Part shown: positions 17,031-25,760 of the stretch, in pieces | How the letters are laid out: each line of letters begins with the position of its first letter | How positions within the stretch are numbered: position 1 is the first letter of the stretch | Assembly: GCF_002104765.1 (NCBI RefSeq) | Contig: NZ_NCXM01000017.1 | Location: 62,001-126,000 of the forward strand | From: Mycolicibacterium vulneris | Lineage (GTDB): Bacteria > Actinomycetota > Actinomycetes > Mycobacteriales > Mycobacteriaceae | Direction: 5' to 3' | DNA: 64,000 nt | The notes under the pieces: model-generated | The model's input: the letters and a program-made list of their open reading frames with translations, nothing else | Database searches by the model: none | What the model was told of the DNA's origin: nothing | Translations under genes and position numbers: made by a program

Positions 17031-17867
17031 CTAGCCGGCGGCGGACGCCCTGGCGCGTTCGGTCATCGAGGCGATCACGCCACCGTCGTTGAGAATGTCT
17101 GTGCCGGTGAGGTATCCGGCCTTCTCGCTGGCGCAGAAGGCGAGCAGCTCGGCCACCTCTTCCGGCTTGCCCCACCGCGGGACGGCGGCGTTGGCGACCA
17201 TCGCACCCGCGCCGGCCTGCTCCTCGAGCCGGCCCATCTCGGTGTCGATGGAGCCCGGTGACACCGAGACGATGCGCAATCCGCGGGCGTTGAATCGCTC
17301 GGCCTGCGACTGGCTGTACCACTTCACGAAACTCTTGCTCACGGCGTAGGCGAGGCCGGAGCGCGCCCCCTCGGGAGCGATGCTGCACGCCGCCAGCATG
17401 GCGTCCATGAAGGCGCCCGTGTCGTTGAGCGCTTGCGGAAATTGTTCTGCCGGAACGATTTCGGCGGGCAGCATGTGCGCCGCCATCGATGCCACGTTGA
17501 CGATCACCGCGCCCTCGCCGGCGACCGCGAAGAACTCCTCGTTGACGTTGACGGTGCCGACCGCGTTGGTCCTCATGACGTAGTCGGCGGCGCCCATGCT
17601 CGGGCTGACCCCGGCGGTGTGGATGACGGAGACGACCGTGCCGAGGCTGCCCGCGGTGCCGAGCAGGTCTGCGACGGCGCGCCGGTCGGTGACATCGCAG
17701 TCGACGGCCGTCGCGGCGAACCCGAGGTCCTGCAGGGTCGTGGCCGCAGCCGCCAACCGGTCCTGCCTGACGTCACACAGCACCAGGGCGTGGTCGCGGC
17801 CGACGATTTTCGCCGTGGCCAGGCCCATGCCGCCCGCGCCGCCTGTGATCACCGACACTCGATTCAT
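17031..17867 (-). CDS. Short-chain dehydrogenase/reductase (SDR)
   Basis: A 278-residue classical SDR, an NAD(P)-dependent oxidoreductase. The cofactor motif is TGGAGGMG near residues 8-15, CDVTD follows at the acidic loop, and the active site is VNVASMAA with YAVSK. An insertion between these (about residues 140-170, AEIVPAEQFPQAL) is longer than in minimal SDRs and is seen in hydroxysteroid-dehydrogenase-like members. The C-terminal TGTDILNDGG is typical. It is transcribed towards the DUF2252 gene and has the cation exchanger gene 67 bases upstream on the same strand; co-transcription is possible but not evident. Substrate unknown. Confidence 0.87.
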   Translation of the reverse strand: MNRVSVITGGAGGMGLATAKIVGRDHALVLCDVRQDRLAAAATTLQDLGFAATAVDCDVTDRRAVADLLGTAGSLGTVVSVIHTAGVSPSMGAADYVMRTNAVGTVNVNEEFFAVAGEGAVIVNVASMAAHMLPAEIVPAEQFPQALNDTGAFMDAMLAACSIAPEGARSGLAYAVSKSFVKWYSQSQAERFNARGLRIVSVSPGSIDTEMGRLEEQAGAGAMVANAAVPRWGKPEEVAELLAFCASEKAGYLTGTDILNDGGVIASMTERARASAAG

Positions 17868-17934
17868 ACCTGGACCGTATACGCAGAATGCTGTCGAACC
17901 CGGGCGGGGGAGCGGTCGTCGGAGTGACGGAGGC

Positions 17935-19233
17935 CTACCGCGGGTGGGCGGAACCCTCCGGTTCGTGGTGTGGGTGACCGCTGTGCCGGATGGCCCTGCC
18001 GAAGAACGGCGCCCTGACGGTGGTGAACAGGTGGCGGCGGTTGATGATCAGCCCGGCGACGGCCACCGCGGTGTAGACGCCGCAGAGCAGCAGCCGCCCC
18101 TGTGTCGAGAAGATCGGGAACTGGACCACGAACAGCCCGAGCAGTGTGCACGCCGCGGCGCGATGGAACCTCAGCGCCAGGATCAGCGCCACCCCCATCA
18201 TGGTCTGGGTCGCGGTGAGCAGCACCTCCTCCACCTGCCGGGAGTCGAGGTGCAGGGAGAACCCGCCGCCGCCCAGCAAGTGGGCGATGGGCAGCGACCC
18301 GATCAGCAGGGTCCACTGGTTGACCTTGGAAGAGATCAGCGTGGCGATGGCCGCCGTGCCCTTGCCGCGAGTGGCGAAGATGGTCGCGATGATGAATTCG
18401 GGCGCCTCGGAGGCCAGCGGGGCCAGCCACTGCACCAGCAGGAAGCGATTGATGCCGAGTTCGGTGCCGGCGGCGACCAGGTTGTCGGCAAAGGGCTTGG
18501 CGCACAGCAGGATCACCCCGCCCGACACCAGGAACAGGCCGACCACGGTGACTCGCCGCCGGCGATCGGGCAGGTCACCCAAGGCGGCCGCGGTGCCGAT
18601 CAGGTCGGGCTCTTCAACGTCGCCGTGGCTGATCTTGTAGAGGTAGAACCCGAACCAGGCCAGCAACGCCAGCCCCAGCCCGAAGTGGATCTGCCCGCTC
18701 GCCGGGATAACGAACGCGAGGACGCCGGCGATCAACAGGAATCCGAGTTCGACGCGGTTTGCTGGCTCTAACGTCAAACCGGTGGTCTTTTCCGAGCCGG
18801 ACTTCCGCGCGACCAGGATGCTCACCAGCACCACGACGGGCCAGCCCAGACCCATCAACAACCGGTTGGACCCGGTCATGTTGGCGGCGGCGTACTGCGT
18901 GTAGTCCGCGTTGTGGCCGGACACGTAGGCGTAATAGAGGTCGACGGCGTATTCGGGCAACACCGCGATCAGGGCGAGCAGCGCCGTGGCCAGCCCGCCG
19001 GAGACGTCGATCTGCGCGGCCTCGGCCGCCCACGCCAGCAGAAAGCTGGCCCCCACCACGGCGGCCCCGAAGATCAGCAGGGCGAGCACCGCGCCGGTGT
19101 GCAGGCCCGCGATGCGGACAACCACGGCCGGGACGACGAATGCGCCGGTGATCAAGCCGGAGCGGGTCAGGGTGCGGCGCCGCCAGAGTGCCGTCGTCGA
19201 GACGGTGGCTGCGGGCCTGTCTATGGCGAGCAT
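17935..19233 (-). CDS. Sodium/calcium exchanger family (CaCA) membrane protein
   Basis: An integral membrane cation exchanger of about 432 residues with ten or more hydrophobic segments. The two ion-binding alpha-repeats are visible: the first around ALIAVLPEYAVDLYYAYV, with the P-E pair, and the second around LAPLASEAPEFIIATIFA, with the canonical S-E-x-P-E pattern. They are separated by a hydrophilic loop (HGDVEEPD). Members exchange Ca2+ or other cations for Na+ or H+. I chose the ATG at 19233, which has AAGG six bases upstream; a GTG at 19248 and an ATG at 19239 are alternatives. An IdeR-like box lies about 160 bases upstream. Confidence 0.85.
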   Translation of the reverse strand: MLAIDRPAATVSTTALWRRRTLTRSGLITGAFVVPAVVVRIAGLHTGAVLALLIFGAAVVGASFLLAWAAEAAQIDVSGGLATALLALIAVLPEYAVDLYYAYVSGHNADYTQYAAANMTGSNRLLMGLGWPVVVLVSILVARKSGSEKTTGLTLEPANRVELGFLLIAGVLAFVIPASGQIHFGLGLALLAWFGFYLYKISHGDVEEPDLIGTAAALGDLPDRRRRVTVVGLFLVSGGVILLCAKPFADNLVAAGTELGINRFLLVQWLAPLASEAPEFIIATIFATRGKGTAAIATLISSKVNQWTLLIGSLPIAHLLGGGGFSLHLDSRQVEEVLLTATQTMMGVALILALRFHRAAACTLLGLFVVQFPIFSTQGRLLLCGVYTAVAVAGLIINRRHLFTTVRAPFFGRAIRHSGHPHHEPEGSAHPR

Positions 19234-19394
19234 CGTCATCCTTCGCACTGCCGATCGGCCTCTACGTCGGCTCGGGTGCCGTGGTGAACCGGTTACCCAA
19301 GGTACCCGCGGCGGCGGGGGTCAGCAACGCAGCGGGGATGCGAACGGGCCGGTGCACCCGAGCCCATATTTGCTGAACAGGGCACTGCAGTTGC

Positions 19395-19413
19395 ACAAGT
19401 TAGGCTGCCCTGA
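19395..19413 (-). promoter_or_regulatory. Weak IdeR-like iron box upstream of the cation exchanger
   Basis: Read on the minus strand, TCAGGGCAGCCTAACTTGT matches the iron-dependent-regulator consensus as I recall it at 13 of 19 positions. It lies between the exchanger start and the 3' end of the next operon, in the right orientation and place to be the exchanger promoter region. A 7-bp inverted repeat (CAGGGCA with TGCCCTG) overlaps it. The match is modest. Confidence 0.3.
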
Positions 19414-19486
19414 TTTGTAACTTTGGCAAACCTCGCCGCCATACGTACGACGCACAGCGAACGCCCGAAGTTCCCGCCGATTGCGG

Positions 19487-20306
19487 CTAGGCGTCCGGGC
19501 CCATGGCTGCGGCGGCGGCCTGCGCGAAGAGCTCAACGGCCTGATTGCGGCTCAGCGATGCCAGCAGCTGCGCCGCGGCGCGCATGGTGTCGCCCACCAT
19601 CAGGGTGGGGCCGTTGCCGAGGTTCTCGAATGCCTCGGCGACGACGTCGGGCACGGCCGCCGCGTCCGGGGGCACCTCGTCGGGGGACCCGATCAGACCG
19701 CGGGTGTATTCGAGTTGGCGCAATGCCGGCGTGTTGGTCTTGCCCAGGATGAGGGCCAAAACGTCGACACCCTTGTCGTGGAGTTCGGCCCACAGCGCCT
19801 CGGCGAAGACCATGTCGAACGCCTTCGATGCGCCGTAGGCGACCATGTTCGCCCCGCCGGCCAGCCCGGCCCCGGAACCGAAGATGACGATGCCGCCGCT
19901 GCCTCGCGCCACCATCGCGGGGCGCGTAATGGTGACACAACTGCATGGGCACCATGCAGTTACGCTGCACCATCGCCTCGGCCGCTTCGATCGGATTGGC
20001 AAGGAAGGGCTCGAAATTGGGGTCGGCACCGGCGCAGTACACGAGCGTGCCGATCTCCAGGTCGCCGGTTGCCGCGGCCACCGCCGAGGCGGCACCCGGC
20101 TGCGCGAGATCGATTGCGGCGGTTCGGGTCTGCGCCGACGTCTTGGCCTCGATCTCGGCCGCGACGCGGTCGAGCGCGGCTTGCCGGCGGGCCAGCAGTA
20201 CCACGTTGACACCGCGCTCGGCGAGCCCTTCGGCGAACGCCGCACCCACACCGTCGGAGGAGCCGGCCACCAATGCCCAGGGCCCGTATTTCGTCGCGAA
20301 TGTCAT
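19487..20306 (-). pseudogene. SDR gene with a one-base frameshift
   Basis: The first part, from the ATG at 20306, reads a good SDR N terminus (VAGSSDGVGAAFAEGLAERG, then DLEIGTLVYCAGAD). After HHYAP this frame loses sense. The next frame continues with the expected body: GSGGIVIFGSGAG, the active-site YGASKAF, and the C-terminal part to the stop at 19487. One extra G in the run of four at 19919-19922 accounts for the shift; without it a protein of about 272 residues results. The break may be a real mutation or a sequence error. It is the third gene of a minus operon after the dehydrogenase and SnoaL-like genes, its ATG directly abutting the SnoaL stop, which suggests recent function. Confidence 0.75.
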
Positions 20307-20720
20307 CTACCCGCCTCCGACCGTCGTGATGCGAACCTGCGTGTAGCGCCGGCGGGCGATGCGCCACCCCGCCGGCGTGCGCACGATGTCGTCGTCGTAG
20401 AACCCGATCGCGTTGACACCAGAGTTGTTGTCGCCGGCCATGATCAGGCCGTCGATGTAGGTGCGCGCAGTGGCGTTGTCGCCGTCGAGGGTGATGGCCT
20501 GGTTGGTCAGGCGGTGCAGCGTGTGTCCCGCCAGGGCGTGCACCTGCTCCATGAAGTCGGCGACGGCGTCGACGCCGTTCCAGGTGCCGATCTCGCCGTA
20601 GTCCAGTTGGCAGTCGTCGGTGAAGACGGTACGGAACAGCGGCCAGTCGCGCCGGTCGATCCCCGTGGCATAGCGCACCAGCAGTTCGGAGATGTCCTGG
20701 CGGTCATCGCGTTCGCTCAC
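20307..20720 (-). CDS. SnoaL-like (NTF2-fold) protein
   Basis: A 137-residue protein of the SnoaL-like/nuclear transport factor 2 fold, a cone-shaped barrel used by ketosteroid isomerases, dehydratases and ring-hydroxylating beta subunits. Typical pieces are ISELLVRYATGIDRRDWPLF at the N terminus, FTDDCQLDYGE, and a late AGWRIARRRYTQVR. The GTG at 20720 overlaps the stop of the alcohol dehydrogenase gene by four bases (GTGA), and its own stop abuts the ATG of the SDR, so it is the middle gene of a three-gene operon. It may dehydrate or isomerise the product of one of its partners; that is inference. Confidence 0.83.
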   Translation of the reverse strand: MSERDDRQDISELLVRYATGIDRRDWPLFRTVFTDDCQLDYGEIGTWNGVDAVADFMEQVHALAGHTLHRLTNQAITLDGDNATARTYIDGLIMAGDNNSGVNAIGFYDDDIVRTPAGWRIARRRYTQVRITTVGGG

Positions 20721-21775
20721 GGGAGGTCTCCATTCGGGCGGACGACGATCCGGGGCGGGCCGTCGGACCTGCGGGCCTGATCGAGGGCCTCGGGCACCTC
20801 GTCGAGGCCGATGATCTTGCCGACGCTCGGCAGCGGGTCCAGCCGGCCCGCCCCGATGGCGTCCAGTGTGCCGTACCAGTCCTGCGGGTGCGGACCGCCG
20901 CCGAACTGAATCGTCACACCTTGCCGGGTGGCGGTGGTGATGTCGAGGGTGTCGCCGGTGTACCAGCCGCCCGCGCAGTAGATGCGGGTGCCCATTTCGG
21001 CGGATTCGACCAACTTCTGAATCAGCCCGGACGCGCCCACGCATTCGAATACGACTGCCGGCCCGGGCAATCCGCGGTGCGCGCGCACCTCGTTGAACGC
21101 ATCGAACGGCGACTTCTCGCCCGGGTCGACCAGCACGTGCGCGCCGAAGCGGTCACGGGCCAGCTGGCGTCGGTCGGCCTTGTAGTCGGCTACGACGATG
21201 GGGTCGATGCCGCGGCCGGCCAGGGCCGCGACGGCCGAGAGCCCGATCGTTCCCGCACCGATGACGACGGGGATCTCGCCGGGCTGCAGCTGCGCCGAGC
21301 GCACGTAGAACTCGCCGACGGCGAACGCGTCGGTCAATGCCACGGCGTCGCTGGACACCTCGCCGGGGACGGGTTTGGCCGCCACCTCCGAAACCACCAG
21401 CAGCTCAGCAAAACTGCCCTGCGCCTCGGGATGCTGACCGATGATGCGCATTCCGCCGGCGCCGCCGTCGACCAGGCGCACCGGCATGGCCGTCACGCGC
21501 GTACCGACGGCGAACTGGTCGGTGCAGTTCGGCCCGTGCCCGACGACCTCGCCCACGAATTCGTGGCCGAGCACGATGTCGCGGCCGGTGTCGTACAGCG
21601 AGCGACCGGTCGGATCGTCAATGGCGAGTTCGGGATGGTCCATGAAATGCACGTCGGACGCGCAGATCGCGGTGCTCAACGTGCGCAGCAACAACTCACC
21701 CGGCCCGGGTTCGGGGTCCGGCGTCTCGCGGACCTGTAACCGACCGTCTCTTAACACCACAGCGCGCAAATGCAC
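20717..21775 (-). CDS. Zinc-type alcohol dehydrogenase (MDR family)
   Basis: A medium-chain dehydrogenase of about 352 residues. ICASDVHFMDHP and GHEFVGEVVGHG hold the catalytic zinc ligands, and PVVIGAGTIGLSAVAAL is the NAD(P)-binding Rossmann motif. The four-cysteine structural-zinc lobe is absent: the corresponding region (about 100-130) is glycine-rich without cysteines. I chose the GTG at 21775 (VHLRAVVLRDG) because family members begin just before this strand; an open frame continues to 21820. It heads the minus operon with the SnoaL-like and SDR genes and is divergent from the IclR regulator, which probably controls it. Confidence 0.85.
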   Translation of the reverse strand: MHLRAVVLRDGRLQVRETPDPEPGPGELLLRTLSTAICASDVHFMDHPELAIDDPTGRSLYDTGRDIVLGHEFVGEVVGHGPNCTDQFAVGTRVTAMPVRLVDGGAGGMRIIGQHPEAQGSFAELLVVSEVAAKPVPGEVSSDAVALTDAFAVGEFYVRSAQLQPGEIPVVIGAGTIGLSAVAALAGRGIDPIVVADYKADRRQLARDRFGAHVLVDPGEKSPFDAFNEVRAHRGLPGPAVVFECVGASGLIQKLVESAEMGTRIYCAGGWYTGDTLDITTATRQGVTIQFGGGPHPQDWYGTLDAIGAGRLDPLPSVGKIIGLDEVPEALDQARRSDGPPRIVVRPNGDLP

Positions 21776-21852
21776 CAACTTTCTCGAATAATCGATATAC
21801 AATCTCGGATGTTCGTACAACTGTAAAAACGCCGTCGTAAAGGAGTCAAGCG

Positions 21853-22743
21853 ATTCGCGGTTCGACGTCAGCGCCGACCGCGCGCGTGCTCGATGTCGTC
21901 GAGCTGCTGGCGCGGTCCGGAAACGCGCGGCTGCGCTTCTCCGACGTGGTGCGCGAGCTGGATCTCACCCAGGCGACCGCGCACGCGATCCTGAAGACGC
22001 TGTGCGATCGCGGGTGGGCCAGTCGCGATCCGGTCGCCAAGACGTTCGCGCTCGGTCCCGCGCTCGCGGTGGTGGCCGCCCGCACGGACACCGCCCGGCC
22101 GCTCGCGCATGCGGCGCGGTCCGCGGCCCTGCGGCTGTCCCGGGAAGTCGGCTATGCCTGTTCGGTGGTCGAGAAGTTCGGTGATTCGTTGGTGGTCACC
22201 GCCTTTGAGGGTGAACCTGCCACGCAGCCGTCGGGGATTCCGGGTGATCGCATCCCGTACGCGCCGCCGTTCGGCGTGGCGATGGCGGCCTGGGACACCG
22301 AGGAGGAACAACGCGGGTGGATCCGGCGGGGCGCCGGTGACAATGCCGACCGGGCCCAGCGCCTGCAACAGGTCCTGGCGCACACGCGCGAACGGGGATT
22401 CGACGTCGACTGGACGACGCCGGCGCTCGCGCAGGCCGTGCAGGTGGTCGGCACCTTGGACAGCAGCGAGATGCCGATTCCGGTGCGCCACATCCTGGAC
22501 CAGCTGCTGGTCGAGTTCACCACCATCGGATTTCTTTCCGACGACAACCCGGGCCGGCGCAAGCAGCCCGTGGTGACCATCGCCGCGCCGGTTTTCGACG
22601 AACGGGGACACGTGGCCCTGATGGTGGCCGTGCACCCGCTGTGCGCGCTGAGCGCGCGACAGATCCGCGACATCGGAAAACACCTGACCGACGAGACGGC
22701 CGCACTCAGCGGATCGCAACCGCAGATCGATACCGCCATGTAG
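21853..22743 (+). CDS. IclR family transcriptional regulator, possible ATT start
   Basis: A regulator with an N-terminal winged helix (VLDVVELLARSG, RFSDVVRELDLTQATAHAIL) and a C-terminal IclR effector domain (IPYAPPFGVAMAAWD and beyond). The first usual start codon is the GTG at 21886, but that cuts off the start of helix 1 and has no ribosome-binding site. An ATT at 21853 in the same frame has AAAGGAG seven bases upstream and gives RGSTSAPTARVLDVVE, the expected N terminus; an in-frame stop at 21838 rules out anything earlier. I therefore place the start at ATT, 296 residues. It is divergent from the dehydrogenase operon and 58 bases before the MmgE/PrpD gene; both are likely targets. Confidence 0.85.
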   Translation: MRGSTSAPTARVLDVVELLARSGNARLRFSDVVRELDLTQATAHAILKTLCDRGWASRDPVAKTFALGPALAVVAARTDTARPLAHAARSAALRLSREVGYACSVVEKFGDSLVVTAFEGEPATQPSGIPGDRIPYAPPFGVAMAAWDTEEEQRGWIRRGAGDNADRAQRLQQVLAHTRERGFDVDWTTPALAQAVQVVGTLDSSEMPIPVRHILDQLLVEFTTIGFLSDDNPGRRKQPVVTIAAPVFDERGHVALMVAVHPLCALSARQIRDIGKHLTDETAALSGSQPQIDTAM

Positions 22744-22801
22744 CGCATCGCACACGCGATCGGACCCGTGCGTCGGGGTAGCCTCGCCCGGGAGGCGAAA
22801 A

Positions 22802-24211
22802 GTGGTGGCACATAACTATGTTGTGGACGAGCTGGCCGAATTCGTCGTCGGCGCGCGGCAGGCGGATCTGACCGGGCAGCCGCGCGCACTGTTGAAACGC
22901 AACGTGCTCGACAGCCTCGCGTGCGCCGTCGGTTCCCTGGACGGGGAACTCATCCCGACGATCCGTGACCACAGCGCCCAGTTCGGTGGCGCCCCCACGG
23001 CCACCCTGGTCGGTGGCGGGCGGGCGTCGGTGGACCAGGCCGCGTTCTTCAACGCGGTGCTGGTGCGCTATCCCGATCTGCTCGACACCTATCTGACCGT
23101 GGGCGGTCTCTGCCATCCCGCCGACAACCTCGGCGCCGTGCTGGCCGTGGCCGAGCACACCGGCGCCAGCGGGGCCGACTTCCTGCTGGCGCTGGCGATC
23201 GCCTACGAAATCCAATGCCGTTTCAGCGCAAAGGTTCCCGTGATGGCGCGCGGGCTCAACCACGCGCTGCAGCTGTCGATGTCGGTTGCGGCCGGCAGCG
23301 CAAAGCTACTGGGACTGAGCGCCGAACAGACCGCCAACGCCATCGCCGCCGCGACGGCCGACAACGTGTCGCTGGCGACAGTCCATGCCGAACCGGTGTC
23401 GAACTGGAAGGGCATCTCGCCGGCGATCACCGGTATGCGCGCCGTCTACACGACGATGCTGGCCGCGCGCGGCATCACCGGCCCCAAGTCGCTGTTCGAG
23501 GGCCCACACGGGCTGGTGCAGCTGTTCGACCAGCCCATCGATCTGCACACCGGCGACCGGAGCCTGCGCTGCGTCGAAGAGACGTACCTGAAGCAGTACT
23601 GCTCACTCATCCACGGCCAGGTCGTGATCGACGCCGTGCTGGCCGTTCGGACCGACAACGGTTTGCGCGGTCCGGACGTCGCCCGGGTCGTCCTCGAGGT
23701 CTTCCAGGGGGCATACGACTTCGCCGGTGGGGGCGCCTACGGCGACAAAGAACATCCGATCACCAAGGAGCAGGCCGACTACAACCTCAAGTACCTGACC
23801 GCGGTCGCCCTGCTCGACGGCGGCGTCGGCCCCGAACAGCTTGAGAATAAACGTGTTCTGCGAACCGACGTCCAGGACCTGTTGTCGCGCGTGGAGGTCA
23901 GGCCGGCCGACGATCTGACCGCCGACTATCCGCAACGCACGGCGGCGCGCGTGCACGTGGTCGCGAACGACGGGCGAGAGTTCAGCCGCGAGCAGTCGGA
24001 TTACGAGGGATCACCAACCTGCCCGATGTCCTGGGAACGCGTCGTGGACAAGTTCGGTTGGCTTGCCGAACCCTTCTGTGACGAGCCGCTGCGTGACGAC
24101 ATCGTCGCCGCGGTGGCCCGTCTCGACGACATCGGAGTCGCCGAGCTCACCGGACTCCTCGGGTCGGTGCTTCCCACCGCCCGGTGCGCGCGCAGCGAGC
24201 CGCGCTTCTGA
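22802..24211 (+). CDS. MmgE/PrpD family protein (2-methylcitrate dehydratase-like)
   Basis: A 469-residue member of the MmgE/PrpD family, which includes 2-methylcitrate dehydratase, aconitate decarboxylase-like enzymes and decarboxylases of related acids. Family hallmarks are RNVLDSLACAVGSLDGE near residue 40, GLCHPADNLGAVLAVAE near 100, the central helical domain with NHALQLSMSVAAG, and YLKQYCSLIHGQVVIDA near 260. The C-terminal lid domain follows, with KYLTAVALLDG. The start is the GTG at 22802 after GGGAGG. It lies directly downstream of iclR on the same strand. The other methylcitrate-cycle genes (synthase, lyase) are not here, so a role in an unrelated acid pathway is as likely. Confidence 0.87.
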   Translation: MVAHNYVVDELAEFVVGARQADLTGQPRALLKRNVLDSLACAVGSLDGELIPTIRDHSAQFGGAPTATLVGGGRASVDQAAFFNAVLVRYPDLLDTYLTVGGLCHPADNLGAVLAVAEHTGASGADFLLALAIAYEIQCRFSAKVPVMARGLNHALQLSMSVAAGSAKLLGLSAEQTANAIAAATADNVSLATVHAEPVSNWKGISPAITGMRAVYTTMLAARGITGPKSLFEGPHGLVQLFDQPIDLHTGDRSLRCVEETYLKQYCSLIHGQVVIDAVLAVRTDNGLRGPDVARVVLEVFQGAYDFAGGGAYGDKEHPITKEQADYNLKYLTAVALLDGGVGPEQLENKRVLRTDVQDLLSRVEVRPADDLTADYPQRTAARVHVVANDGREFSREQSDYEGSPTCPMSWERVVDKFGWLAEPFCDEPLRDDIVAAVARLDDIGVAELTGLLGSVLPTARCARSEPRF

Positions 24212-24252
24212 CGCGCATCGTGCGCGCCCCCTTGCGTGGCCGACCGCCCGCC

Positions 24253-25032
24253 ATGAATGATCCGGCCATGGGGAAAGAACACCGCCACAACCGGTGGGAG
24301 CTGGTCACCTGCGCCGTTGCCGGCCACGTCACCTATGCACCCGACGACAAGTCGCTCGCCGAGCGGCTGAGCGGTAACACCGGGCTGGGCGAAGTGTGGC
24401 GCTGCTTGCGGTGCGGCGAATTCACCGTCGGCGAGCCCCACGGACGCGGCCGCGCCGAGGACGCACCGATGATCATGCGCGGCAAGGCGTTACGTCAGGC
24501 CATCATCATCCGCATCCTCGCGGTGGAGCGCTTGTTCCGGGCGGTGGTGATCGCGCTGGCGGCCTACGCGGTGTGGAAGTTCCGCGGGGCGCGGGGCGCG
24601 ATCCAGGCCACCCTCGATCGCGACCTGCCGATCTTTCGCACCGCGGGCTTCAAGGTCGACCAGATGACCATCGTGCACGAACTGGAGAAGGCGCTGGCCG
24701 CCAAGCCGTCCACCCTGGCCGTGCTCACCCTGATGCTGGCCGGCTACGCACTGATCGAGGTCGTCGAGGGGGTGGGCCTGTGGCTGCTGAAGCGCTGGGG
24801 CGAATACTTCGCGGTGATCGCCACCTCGGTCTTCTTGCCGCTCGAGATCCACGACCTGGCCAAGGGCATCACGATGACCCGGGTAGTGACCTTCACCATC
24901 AACGTCGCCGCGGTGATCTACCTGCTGGTCTCGAAACGACTGTTCGGGCTGCGCGGCGGCCGCCAGGCCTACGACGAGGAACGGCGTGGCGAGCAGCTGC
25001 TCGACGTCGAGAAGGCCGCGACGGCGAGCTGA
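24253..25032 (+). CDS. DUF2127 membrane protein with N-terminal CxxC
   Basis: A membrane protein of about 259 residues of the DUF2127 family, function unknown. The N-terminal soluble part contains WRCLRCGEF, a CxxC pair that could bind zinc. It is followed by four hydrophobic segments: one near VVIALAAYAVW, one near TLAVLTLMLAGYALIEVVEG, one near YFAVIATSVFLPLEIHD, and one near VVTFTINVAAVIYLLV. The charged C terminus is cytosolic by the positive-inside rule. I chose the ATG at 24253; ATG 24268 is an alternative and the open frame begins at 24184. It converges with the thioesterase gene at 25055. Confidence 0.8.
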   Translation: MNDPAMGKEHRHNRWELVTCAVAGHVTYAPDDKSLAERLSGNTGLGEVWRCLRCGEFTVGEPHGRGRAEDAPMIMRGKALRQAIIIRILAVERLFRAVVIALAAYAVWKFRGARGAIQATLDRDLPIFRTAGFKVDQMTIVHELEKALAAKPSTLAVLTLMLAGYALIEVVEGVGLWLLKRWGEYFAVIATSVFLPLEIHDLAKGITMTRVVTFTINVAAVIYLLVSKRLFGLRGGRQAYDEERRGEQLLDVEKAATAS

Positions 25033-25054
25033 CCCGCCCGCCGGGCGCCGACGG

Positions 25055-25669
25055 TCATGCCCGCGTGTCCTTGGGCTGGATGAAGATGCCCTCGGCTTCC
25101 ACGGTGACGCCGTCCTCGTCGGCCAGGTGGCCGACGGCGAAGATCTTTGCCCCATCGACGCGCTCGACGCGAGCCTCGGCCCGCAGTCGCCGGCCCAACG
25201 CCGTGGGACGCCGGTACCGCAGGGTCAGGGTGCCGGTGTACGCGGGCTTGTCGGGCTGATGGGCCGTCGCGCCGAGCACATGATCGAGCACCAGGGCACA
25301 CACCCCGCCGTGAACGGTGTCCGGCGGGCCTTCGTAGGCGGCGCCGAGCACGAACTCCGACCACACCAGGCCGTCGGGATCGTGATGGATGACCAGCGGC
25401 GGCGCCATCGGGTTCCGCAGTCCCACCACCGCGTTGCCCCACGCAATGGTCTGGCCGTCGGGGGTGCGGTGCACGCCGAACGGCCCGGGTCGCAGCTCAT
25501 CGCTCAGTTCGCTTGTCGCACTGTCGATTCTGGCTATCGCCGCCGCCACAGCCGTCGGCCCGGCTTCGGTGCGGATGCTGATGTCGAGGAGTCGGCGGAC
25601 CGATTCGGCCAGCGGCGCGTAAACCGACTCGAGCTGGCTGAAATCGATGCAGGGCGTCGGGTCATGCAC
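25055..25669 (-). CDS. PaaI/4HBT-type hotdog thioesterase
   Basis: A 204-residue protein whose second half (about residues 100-200) is a hotdog fold of the PaaI thioesterase family. AYEGPPDTVHGGVCALVLDHVLG holds the HGG motif with the active-site environment, followed by TLTLRYRRPTALGRRLRAEA. The first 90 residues are an extra domain (ISIRTEAGPTAVAAAIARID) common in mycobacterial members. It probably hydrolyses acyl-CoA esters. Start is the GTG at 25669. It is convergent with the DUF2127 gene and divergent from the SDR at 25761. Confidence 0.83.
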   Translation of the reverse strand: MHDPTPCIDFSQLESVYAPLAESVRRLLDISIRTEAGPTAVAAAIARIDSATSELSDELRPGPFGVHRTPDGQTIAWGNAVVGLRNPMAPPLVIHHDPDGLVWSEFVLGAAYEGPPDTVHGGVCALVLDHVLGATAHQPDKPAYTGTLTLRYRRPTALGRRLRAEARVERVDGAKIFAVGHLADEDGVTVEAEGIFIQPKDTRA

Positions 25670-25760
25670 CTTGGCAACTTAACAGGGCGACCACTGGGTG
25701 GGCAGCGCCCGTCGGAGCGGCCCGTTGCCCGGGCATACTTCCCAGAGAACGGAGGAGTCA

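Noticed and set aside
16954..17034. 26-codon plus-strand open frame beside the SDR stop
   Set aside because: No ribosome-binding site of quality and no similarity I recognise; too short to support.
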